A stretch of DNA of 64,000 bases from Verrucomicrobiaceae bacterium. Its GTDB lineage: Bacteria > Verrucomicrobiota > Verrucomicrobiia > Verrucomicrobiales > Akkermansiaceae. This document shows, one piece after another, positions 21,801 through 28,281 of this stretch. The position numbers and the translations under genes were made by a program. The stretch is taken from positions 288,853 to 352,852 of the forward strand of contig JAIXWR010000021.1 of the NCBI GenBank assembly GCA_027491155.1, written 5' to 3'. The first letter of the stretch is position 1. Each line of letters opens with the position of its first letter. A model generated the notes under the pieces. That model saw only the letters and a program-made list of their open reading frames with translations, was not told the origin of the DNA and ran no database searches.

Positions 21801-24609
21801 CAAGGCCGCCGCGGAAATCGTGGACCTGACCTACCGCGACCGCTACGTCGCCGATCCCAAGTCGCAGTGGCAAGGCTACACCGACTCCAACGCCGACCGC
21901 GCCTGGGGCGTCGACGAATGGGCCCGCCGCTCCGGCCAGAGCGCCTACTTCGACTGGGTCACCGCCAACGCCCTGCTGCCGTCGCAGCACCCGAACACCA
22001 CGCTCGAAGGCATCCGCAAGGTCGACCGCCAGACCAACGGCGACATCGCGGTGGTCTCCGCCAACCTCAACGCGATCCAGCGCACGATGGACCAGGCTGA
22101 CCGCGGCTACAACCCGCTCGGCCTCGCCAACGGCGCCCAGGTCTTCGATCTCGACCCCTCGTTCCTCGAAGGCTCCGGACCCTCGCATTTCGATCAGATC
22201 CACGAGCGCGCCGCCGGCATGGTGGAGAACGCCACCGCGGTCTGGGACAATGCCAACAGCGCCGGCAACCTGCTCCGCCAGGTCGGCAACAGCGAGGAGG
22301 ACTTCCGCAACTCGACCTTCCAGGAGGACCTCGCCTACCGCAACCAGCTCATCTCGATCTTCGGCAAGCCGTACGAAGGCACCGTCGGACCCGGCCGCCT
22401 CTATCCGGCCGGCTACGAAGGGCCCGACCTCGCGCTCTACATGTACGTGCCGGTCCGCCAGATCAACAAGGACACCGTTCCCGGTCCGGCCGCGAGCTGG
22501 GCGACCTTCGGCACGGACGGCGCGCTCAATGGCGGCGATCTCTACCAGGCCTTCCTCGCCGCCAGGCCGGACGGCAGCGGCACCAGCGTGCTGAACAAGG
22601 AAACCGCCCTCAAGGACGTGAGCTCCGGCCTGCGCGACCTCTTCGCGCCGACCTTCGCCAGCTCGACCAACAACCTGGTCTACACCGCCAGCTCCACCAG
22701 CGGCCTGTTCTCGGTGAACTTCACCGACCTCACCAACCCGAAGGTCGACCTCACCAACTTCACCAACCAGATGCCGGTCACCGCCGCCGGCTACACCTTC
22801 CAGGCCCCGGCCTCGTGGGGCAGCCGCCCCGCCACCGGCCAGCTCCAGGACCTCATCAACCAGATGATCCAGCAGGAAGCCGCCGTTGCCGAAGCCATCG
22901 CCGCCTGGGACGGCGTCGCGGGCGATTCGGTCGCCGTGCTGCGCCTCGTGAACTCCCGCCTCACCACCACCGGCCGCAACCAGGGCCGCAACGAGATCTT
23001 CACCCGCGTGAAGTACTCGGTGAACAACACGATCAAGGTGATCGAGACCGCCAAGCAGGTCATCGACGCCGCCGAGCAGCTCACCTGGGAACTCAAGGAG
23101 GCCATCGTCGAAGGCGTGCCCGTCAACCTGCCCACCGGCGGTCTGGCGATCTCGCCGGGTGACGCGCTCTCGCTCGCCCGCTCCGGCATCGAGTTCACCG
23201 CCACCGGCACCCGCGCCGGCCTCTTCACCGCGGACAGCGCGCTGACCATCGGCAAGCTGATCGCCGAGATCTCGCTCGACATCGCCGAGAACGAACTCGC
23301 CCTGACCCAGGCCGACGAGGAACGGACGCAGGAGATCCGCGAGTGGCTGAAGGAAGCCGAGGACGCCATCGGCGACGAGGCCATCCTGCGCGTCGCCATC
23401 TTCAAGGAGATCCAGGCCCTGCGCGCCCTGTCCGACCAGTACCGCAGCCTGCTCGACGAAGGCGCCCGCCTGATCGACGAACGCGCCGCCTTCAACAAGC
23501 GCGTCGCCGCCCAGACCCAGAAGAACCGCTATCAGGACATGACCTTCCGCGTGGCCCGCAACCACGCGCTGCAGACCTACCGCAGCTCCTTCGACCTCGC
23601 CGCGCGCTACGCCTTCCTCGCCGCCTCGGCCTACGACTACGAGACGAACTACTCGCTGACCGACCCCGCCTCGCCGGTCGACGCCTACGGCGACATCATC
23701 CGCGCCCGCACCATCGGCGGCCTGTCGCAGGCGATCGAACGCCTCAAGGCGAACCACGACGTGCAGCGGAGCCTGCTCGGCCTGAACAACATCCAGCGCG
23801 AGACCGGCGACATCTCGCTGCGCCGCGAGATGATGCGCATCCTGCCCTCGGGCGAAAGCCAGCCGGGCGAACTGCCTGCGCCCGGCGAGGACTCCGACAC
23901 CGTCTGGCAGCAGGAGCTCCAGAAGGCCCGCGTGCCCGACCTCTGGCAGGTCGCCGAGTTCCGCCAGCAGTGTCGGCCCTTCGCCTCGGCCGTCGATGCC
24001 GCCGGCAAGCCGGTCCCGCAGCCGGGCATCGTGCTCCGCTTCTCCTCGGACATCAGCACCGGGAAGAACTTCTTCGGCCGGCCGCTCGCCGGCGGCGACC
24101 AGGCTTACAGCACCAGCAACTACGCGACCAAGATCGGCGGCGTCGGCGTGACCTTCGACGGCTACCGGAGCGACGACCTTCTGAACGACCTCGCCGCCGC
24201 GCCGCGCGTCTATTTCGTCCCCGCCGGCATGGATATCATGCGCGTCTCGCGCACCGACGACCCGAACGAGCTGCGCTCCTGGAACGTGGTCGAACAGGCG
24301 ATCCCGCTGCCCTTCCCGGCGACCAGTTCGCAGATCAGCCGCAGCGGCTACATCCCGCTGCTCGACGGCATCAGCGGCCGCCTCGGCGACACCCGCCGCT
24401 TCTCCGACTTCCGCGCCTATCCGGACTCGGCGGAGGAGCCAATGACCGACCGCCGCCTGATCGGCCGCTCGATCTGGAACACCGAATGGCTGCTCATCAT
24501 CCCCGGCGCGACGCTCCACGCGAACCCGAACACCGGACTCGACCGCTTCGTCGACCAGGTCTCCGACATCAAGCTGGTCTTCGACACCTACGGCCAGAGC
24601 GGCGGCTGA
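15871..24609 (+). CDS. Gene C: giant secreted protein with Tc-toxin-A-like C-terminal region
   Basis: A 2,912-residue protein with a signal peptide (RTLLAGLLLGLAAASSARA). Visible parts: a Gly/Asp calcium-type loop (DIDTDGFND, near 118); one HGL/YNG module at 398-464; long beta-rich stretches with many aromatic residues to about 1,700; ADLDGYPDF near 1,698; an EF-hand-type loop DINADGFIDEDD near 1,900; and a largely helical region from about 2,325 to 2,640 with a probable coiled coil at 2,475-2,555. The part from RSSFDLAARYAFLAASAYDYE (about 2,572) to about 2,795 follows the order seen in the TcB-binding region of Tc toxin A subunits, and the end VSDIKLVFDTYG resembles TcA ends. No TcB or TcC partner is nearby. 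The TcA link is inference from pattern. Confidence 0.8.
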   Translation: MIPLPSFRTLLAGLLLGLAAASSARADVSDLLFTVKIEGDTNVPTIAVTNNSPNLEITRFDLTIGDLSKNFDGAEQTVTAPPGGTAVRTSPLPTLRSDVVSFALTGFGPGETFTFKADIDTDGFNDVQNFNNVFFNNGAALNSVATVYAGAASASRTLDDNPATLVFRGPSRFLRVISTEEENGGPPVRGVIVKRDGFVVADDETEYANIQVAHGDRIQIIAQQEVYKNIHAEYITDPETIKNQAEERFVAIGMSVNNIAQTADPTNYDFEITRDTDVQVKWDHYYALTIRHDFSKTQSQEVIAGTPWAGPLASDASGSPSPPASRQWVLKGSQPVVQIDGFVLDNFSHPGLDIRHVVKGYRAYGPPNNLVSSTQNNARFPAPTGSRVDIRDQTVGTITGYAPSGGSTVVTNSQNHSLRVGDFVEISGSGYGPYNGTFQVSAVTANTFTIPVSFGSDPIAKGLWRNVTYVKFFGFPTVEPRQQVKPNFLMYGPAGITYVWQIQYGVRLNADDPTRVGLTRVYEVTPGGDVDRTVQDGVSWFDPGTRVKVVSAKQESRPNPLSLTGWVNGDGYYFAALGEVDPATGLPTTGSPAVVNGSPVAVWLPNGPNGAIGYEIANLQRPVRTLWRYGAGAIVVNVTIGKHCFEDYPQFASMFTQTPNPIINAVPDPIAVAPGGAAPGAELMAEWDPVSARLFPTIPGRFTVPWKPGTDPANNAVEVRVIATLPFDAQRQIRGHYPHIQGAPAVALDPDATDSFSFKSIKYSTAGAAVDGSKKFTTERPGISVLLFSKIQSGGRGQPREFLQVRVVDTRPWDTNLPAVPTQVAVGEKILDPAADLANLGTGYVLDLAGRARYNPFIYNGAKMDGIAAKDVYDMALLRADNSSLKVLNKAALPGPVIAVNEHPGVPDRELPIIVWYDDPRRNDTILWPYVSRIYKPVWPAANTLPQIVIASQLGSDGKNATGQDQLVAPALGSVPAATSYDPSRIQAVQIYSQPDFNAPGYNPNEEHALVAPSLRFLDVSPRPPAIYALRDGDLNYSNNTITTGTARYTSHPYVLAQFYDAAADEVKMKAYAVKRQSANGDNPSYRFANNFTATTTNLRSQPFVSMKAGEPVIPFYPLGVAIGASPAPETFGNNFFAQEAYWEDWRGSYWSVSGGDRAWFNVSFYYPLAPDFWWPPTVQVPPVKVVKSGAQYSATYDTSRSARVPGVGDSVAFLPSAVKTSAVSSNLQQHLPSRVIYKSEWPDNPAVLKAGETLTFSGGEFRADNPTRVVVNNGVSTTVQTPGLPQLTAFASAEVVFDSLNPDGVQDRLKSYWTARVVQALDKRTAPLAVGSFPSELQPASGRTTVKQGKYVFNELPASLQKRLRYDPLATRPVTVNGVTSQVPGVLEFSGLLNDKDIGDATLTASPPQVYSLEPNILTAAERDAILALVDVGSTSRTAWVNAVTALYNATRNPEGVPGTAGEYLTGLMKTPQLGPDGRILKDSLGNVLYASPVTPSPMRAYGPGLALVPNGNFLDPNGRLADNSPYPDESWVTVVENNDPTLGGSPITPHIIKVDRKQRYRGSIQTILSDNVFDENINLRSTGDFGANADDLVFEWWYRPDDGSLNVPPPDLIPAGQPNPWKLFPDPSGQAGRSRYQITLKGNPNAPEALLADTFWFARYRHRNDNASGTNWKLTQPDGRQGVNFTWAGAGNSQPFVDADLDGYPDFRAQLAQGWIKRVLDAVNPYEARIRDFEGDAPSTLASMVAQFGARYEGPVALNPAKNVIENVGLIELYQTILNRGRNLSIDLSTPVSTPAISNALQLASTRIADFYTLLGNEAYVDAGDPTIGHGSDSADYGSLATSVFAFQNQMSSPIQEELALLRGVDDFFARPVYNRLFWNFTKGEGEAAYATNYNVSDINADGFIDEDDAMIQFPQGHGDAWGHYLTATRATYDLLRHPAFNWVSRAESYNLQDIVISVDFLDERKFAATAAAKAKAAAEIVDLTYRDRYVADPKSQWQGYTDSNADRAWGVDEWARRSGQSAYFDWVTANALLPSQHPNTTLEGIRKVDRQTNGDIAVVSANLNAIQRTMDQADRGYNPLGLANGAQVFDLDPSFLEGSGPSHFDQIHERAAGMVENATAVWDNANSAGNLLRQVGNSEEDFRNSTFQEDLAYRNQLISIFGKPYEGTVGPGRLYPAGYEGPDLALYMYVPVRQINKDTVPGPAASWATFGTDGALNGGDLYQAFLAARPDGSGTSVLNKETALKDVSSGLRDLFAPTFASSTNNLVYTASSTSGLFSVNFTDLTNPKVDLTNFTNQMPVTAAGYTFQAPASWGSRPATGQLQDLINQMIQQEAAVAEAIAAWDGVAGDSVAVLRLVNSRLTTTGRNQGRNEIFTRVKYSVNNTIKVIETAKQVIDAAEQLTWELKEAIVEGVPVNLPTGGLAISPGDALSLARSGIEFTATGTRAGLFTADSALTIGKLIAEISLDIAENELALTQADEERTQEIREWLKEAEDAIGDEAILRVAIFKEIQALRALSDQYRSLLDEGARLIDERAAFNKRVAAQTQKNRYQDMTFRVARNHALQTYRSSFDLAARYAFLAASAYDYETNYSLTDPASPVDAYGDIIRARTIGGLSQAIERLKANHDVQRSLLGLNNIQRETGDISLRREMMRILPSGESQPGELPAPGEDSDTVWQQELQKARVPDLWQVAEFRQQCRPFASAVDAAGKPVPQPGIVLRFSSDISTGKNFFGRPLAGGDQAYSTSNYATKIGGVGVTFDGYRSDDLLNDLAAAPRVYFVPAGMDIMRVSRTDDPNELRSWNVVEQAIPLPFPATSSQISRSGYIPLLDGISGRLGDTRRFSDFRAYPDSAEEPMTDRRLIGRSIWNTEWLLIIPGATLHANPNTGLDRFVDQVSDIKLVFDTYGQSGG
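17062..17262 (+). repeat. HGL/YNG module within gene C
   Basis: One copy reading ITGYAPSGGSTVV, then HSL in place of HGL, VGDFVEISGSG, PYNGTFQVSAVTANTF, TIPVSFGSDP and KGLW. It lies between VDIRDQTVG and NVTYVKFFG, as if inserted in a loop of a larger beta domain. Confidence 0.7.
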
Positions 24610-24654
24610 AGAAACAGGGAACATCGAACGAAACGCACACCCACCCCGATTTCC

Positions 24655-27258
24655 ATGACTCCCAGGAACCGCTTCTCCCGCCCGGCGCGCGCCGCCGCCA
24701 TCCTGCTGCTCGGCAGCTCCGCCGCGCAGGCCTTCATCACCGAACCGGAGACCCTCGTCTACGGCCGCATCCTCAACCGCGCGAACCCGAACCTCGAGCA
24801 CCTCGTCACCGAAGGCACGCTCCATTGGACCTTGCAGAAGCCCGACGGCTCGACCGTGGTGCTCACCGGCGAGGTCGACTCGCTCGACGGCGGCACCTAC
24901 TCCTATCTGGTCCGCATCCCGCACCAGGCGGTGATGCTCGGCCAGGTGGCCTCGCCGCTGCTGCTGCCGCTCGGCACCACCACCACCACCGCGTCGCACG
25001 CCTCGATCTCGTTCAACGGCGCGCCGGCCACGATGCTCTCGCCCGCGAGTTCGGTGTTCGACCTCGACCAGTTGCTGCGCGCTTCCGCGATGCGGGTGGA
25101 TCTTGAAATCAACGCCGCCTCCCCGGATGGCGACGGCGACGGCATGCCCGACTGGTGGGAAGACGAGCACGGCCTCGACAAGCAGTCGGCCGGCGACGCG
25201 CTGACCGATGCCAACGGCAACGGCCGCAACAACCTCGCCGAATACCTCGCCGGCACCGACCCGACCCGCGACAGCACCGAGCCGCTGCTGGTCACCCGCG
25301 AGGTGATCGCCTACTCGGAGTCGCGCTCGCTGGTGCTGCTGGAAACCGCCGACAGCGACAGCACGCCGGCCCAGCTCACCTACACGCTCCACGCGGCGCC
25401 GACCGGCGGCACGCTGCGCCTCCGCAACGCCGCCCCGCTCCCGGCCGAAACTTCCGTCGCCCTCGGCGTCGGCGCGACCTTCACCCAGGCCGATGTCGCC
25501 GCGGGCCGCCTGGTCTTCGAACACGCCACCGGTGAAACGCCCGGCTCCTTCGAAGTCGGCGTGCGCGACCAGACGCCGGAGCACCCCGAGTCGCGCGGCG
25601 AAGTGGCGACGCTCCTCTTCGAACCCGCCGACAGCCTCGTCGCCGCCACCGCCGAGGAAAGCTTGCGCCTTGAAGCGCTGCGCCTCGCCCGCGAGCACGG
25701 CCACCACGTCGCCGACCTCGGCCCGACCGCCGGCAAGCACCTGCTGTCCGCGCCGAGCGCCGGGCTTTCCACCAGCGCCCTCGCCACGCACACCACGACC
25801 TACGGCGCGGAAGTCCCGCACGTCTTCCTCGGCGGTCCGGCCGATGACAGCTTTTCCGGCGGCGCTGCCGACGACTTCTTCCACGGCGCCGCCGGCGCGA
25901 ACTCCTTCACCGGCGGCCGCGGCGCGGATTCGTTCCTCTTCACCGGCACCTCGGCGAAGGTGGACACCATCACCGACTTCAGCTCCGCGGAAGGCGACCT
26001 CATCGACCTCTCCGGCGTGCTCGACGGTCTTTCGACCCGCCTCACCGACTACGTCCGCATCCGCCGCAGCGGCTCGGATGCCCTGATGGAAATCTCCGCC
26101 GCGGGCCTGAACTCCGGCTTCACCGATCGGGTGATCCGCCTGCAGAACTCGACGCTCCAGCCGGCCGACCTGCTGAACCTCTACTATGCCGGTCGTATCG
26201 AAGCCGGCGCGATCGGCCTGCCGCCGCGCATCAGCCTCGCCGCGACCACGCCGCAGGCCAGCGAGAACGGCCCGGCCGCCGGCCAGTTCACCATCACCCG
26301 CGAAGGCGAGCTCGATGTGCCGCTCACCGTGAACCTGCTCATCTCCGGTAACGCCACCAACGGCGTCGACTACCAGAGCGTGCCGTCGTCGCTGGTCATC
26401 CCCGCCGGCCAGGCGGCCGCGGTGATCTCGATCCTTCCCTACGTCGATGCCGGTGCCGAGTTCAACGAGACGGTCTTCTTCCAGCTCGCCGAATCCGCAA
26501 GCTACCTGCTCGGCACCGCGTCGGCCGCACAGATCGTCATCGAGGACCTCAAGCCCCAGATCTCGCTCGAGGTGCTCGAGGGCATCGCCGGGGTGAGCGA
26601 CGGCTCGCCCGCCGCCGTGCTGCTGCGCCGCGGCGGACTGACTTCGCCCGAGGTCTTCGTCCAGCTGACCCTCGGCGGCACCGCCCGCAGCGGCACCGAT
26701 TACAACACCGTCACGCCCTGGGTGACTTTCGCCCCCGGCCAGACGACGCGGCTCATCGAGTTCGTGCCCCGTTCCTCCGCGACCTTCGGCACCGCCGAGG
26801 CGAAAACGATCCGCATCACGGTCCGGCCCGACGCCGCCTACGCCACCATGGTGCCTTCCGCCAACCTGGTGCTCGTCCCTCGCCGCCTGACCTACGACGA
26901 GTGGCTGTTCGAGCGCGGCCTGACCGCTTCCGACGAAGCGCTGCTCCAGTACGGCTTCAACACCGGCACCCAGCCGAACGATCCGTCGATGTTCGCCCGC
27001 CAGCCGAAGGCAACGCTTGAGAACGGCTACCTGACGCTGCGCTTCCGCAAGAAGCCGGGCGTGAGCGACATGGCCTATCAGGTCCAGTATTCCACCGACC
27101 TCGCGGACTGGCAGAGCGGTCCGGACGCGATCGAGGACATCTCCGCGCAGGTCGCCCCGAACGATCCCGCCGCGGCGGTCTTCCGCTCCAAGACCCCGAT
27201 GTCCGCCGAGCGCGTGGCCGCCATGCGCGTGAAGCTGCTGCTCGAAACCCAGGACTGA
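24655..27258 (+). CDS. Gene D: secreted RTX / Calx-beta protein with thrombospondin-3 motif
   Basis: An 867-residue protein with a signal peptide (about residues 1-26, ending SSAAQAF). In order: beta domain 27-155; calcium-binding thrombospondin type 3 motif DGDGDGMPDWWEDEHGL, then NGNGRNNLAEYLAGTDP (158-206); a CSPG/cadherin-like domain at 212-310 (LTYTLHAAPTGGTLRL, RLVFEHATGE); RTX-type calcium repeats at about 389-460 (LGGPADDSFSGGAADDFFHG) leading into VDTITDFSSAEGDLIDLSG as in serralysin-type C-terminal domains; two Calx-beta domains at 525-630 and 632-740; and a closing beta domain (YQVQYSTDLADWQSGP) like the end of gene F. Calcium-dependent folding outside the cell is likely. RTX repeats with an N-terminal Sec signal are unusual for type I secretion. 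Confidence 0.88.
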   Translation: MTPRNRFSRPARAAAILLLGSSAAQAFITEPETLVYGRILNRANPNLEHLVTEGTLHWTLQKPDGSTVVLTGEVDSLDGGTYSYLVRIPHQAVMLGQVASPLLLPLGTTTTTASHASISFNGAPATMLSPASSVFDLDQLLRASAMRVDLEINAASPDGDGDGMPDWWEDEHGLDKQSAGDALTDANGNGRNNLAEYLAGTDPTRDSTEPLLVTREVIAYSESRSLVLLETADSDSTPAQLTYTLHAAPTGGTLRLRNAAPLPAETSVALGVGATFTQADVAAGRLVFEHATGETPGSFEVGVRDQTPEHPESRGEVATLLFEPADSLVAATAEESLRLEALRLAREHGHHVADLGPTAGKHLLSAPSAGLSTSALATHTTTYGAEVPHVFLGGPADDSFSGGAADDFFHGAAGANSFTGGRGADSFLFTGTSAKVDTITDFSSAEGDLIDLSGVLDGLSTRLTDYVRIRRSGSDALMEISAAGLNSGFTDRVIRLQNSTLQPADLLNLYYAGRIEAGAIGLPPRISLAATTPQASENGPAAGQFTITREGELDVPLTVNLLISGNATNGVDYQSVPSSLVIPAGQAAAVISILPYVDAGAEFNETVFFQLAESASYLLGTASAAQIVIEDLKPQISLEVLEGIAGVSDGSPAAVLLRRGGLTSPEVFVQLTLGGTARSGTDYNTVTPWVTFAPGQTTRLIEFVPRSSATFGTAEAKTIRITVRPDAAYATMVPSANLVLVPRRLTYDEWLFERGLTASDEALLQYGFNTGTQPNDPSMFARQPKATLENGYLTLRFRKKPGVSDMAYQVQYSTDLADWQSGPDAIEDISAQVAPNDPAAAVFRSKTPMSAERVAAMRVKLLLETQD

Positions 27259-27277
27259 TTCCCTTTCCGAACTCCCC

Positions 27278-28255
27278 ATGCCCCGTCGCCGCCCGTTCCG
27301 AGTTCTCCTCATCAGCACCGCTGTCTGCCTCGTCAGCCAGTGCGAAAAGCCGGCCCCGGCGGCTGCGGCGAAGGGCAAGACGCTCGCCACCGTCGCCGGA
27401 CAGGCGATCACCGACCAGGACCTCCTCCAGGAAGCCGAATGGCGCCGCTCGAACAACCAGGCCGTCCCCGCCGCGCCGGAGCTGCTGCAGGAAATGGCCG
27501 ACCGCCTCGCGCTGGTCGAAAAGGCGAAGCAGGCCGGCATCGCCGATGATCCGGAAACGAAGCGCCGCATCCAGAGCGTGATCATCGCCAGCCTGCGCGA
27601 GAAGCAGCTTGAAGCCGAAATTGCGAAGATCGCGGTGACCGATGAGGAGATCGCCAAGGCCTACGAAGCCAGGCGCGAGGAATTCTCCCAGCCCGGCCTC
27701 GACCGCTTCGCCATCCTTTTCCAAGCCGCCGATGCCAAGGCGTCCGACGCCCGCAAGGCGGAAGCGAAGCAGCGGCTCGAGCAGGCGATCGCGCTCGCCG
27801 ATGCCAATCCCGCGACCGGGGGCAGGGGACCCGCCGCCGGCGGCTTCGGCCAGGTGGCCGCGCAGAATTCCGACGACCAGGTCAGCCGCTACAAGGGCGG
27901 CGACATCGGCTGGATCGAGACCGCTGCCAAGGAAACCCGGCTGCCCGCCAGCGTGATCGAAGCCGGCCGCGCCCTGGAGAAAGGGAAGCGCAGCGGCGTG
28001 CTCGAAGCTGCCGACGGCTACTACGTCATTCTCAAGACCGACGCCCGCCCCGGCGGCATGCGCCCGCTGGAACAAGTGGCCGACAACCTCCGCCAGCAGA
28101 TCCTCCGCGACAAGCGCCGCGCCGCCGAGGAGGCCTTCCTCGCCGACGCCCTCCGCCTCGCCAAGGCCGACATCGACGAGGCTGCCGCCGCCCAGGTCGT
28201 CCTTCCCGCTTCACCCCCGCCGGCCGCCGCCGGCCCCGAGCTTTCTCCTCCGTGA
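27278..28255 (+). CDS. Gene E: SurA/PpiC-type periplasmic peptidyl-prolyl isomerase
   Basis: A 325-residue periplasmic foldase. It opens with a basic, hydrophobic signal containing VCLVSQCEKP; the Cys at residue 22 could be lipidated, but Gln before it makes a poor lipobox. The SurA N-terminal helix region is LATVAGQAITDQDLLQEAEW, followed by long helices to about residue 130. The parvulin domain is about 140-270, with KGGDIGWIETA and GVLEAADGYYVILKTD. It lies inside the giant-protein run, 19 bases after gene D, and its stop overlaps a possible GTG start of gene F. This suggests it helps giant beta-rich proteins fold or reach the outer membrane. Confidence 0.88.
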   Translation: MPRRRPFRVLLISTAVCLVSQCEKPAPAAAAKGKTLATVAGQAITDQDLLQEAEWRRSNNQAVPAAPELLQEMADRLALVEKAKQAGIADDPETKRRIQSVIIASLREKQLEAEIAKIAVTDEEIAKAYEARREEFSQPGLDRFAILFQAADAKASDARKAEAKQRLEQAIALADANPATGGRGPAAGGFGQVAAQNSDDQVSRYKGGDIGWIETAAKETRLPASVIEAGRALEKGKRSGVLEAADGYYVILKTDARPGGMRPLEQVADNLRQQILRDKRRAAEEAFLADALRLAKADIDEAAAAQVVLPASPPPAAAGPELSPP

Positions 28256-28281
28256 CTTTCTCTCATCCGCCTGCCACTCCC

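Noticed and set aside
15829..27657. A minus-strand frame open for 3,942 codons opposite genes B (end), C, D and part of E
   Set aside because: It is a shadow. The plus-strand genes almost never use TTA, CTA or TCA, so the aligned antisense frame has no stops. The antisense text is Gly/Val/Arg/Ala-rich, lacks domain motifs and runs across the gene boundaries.
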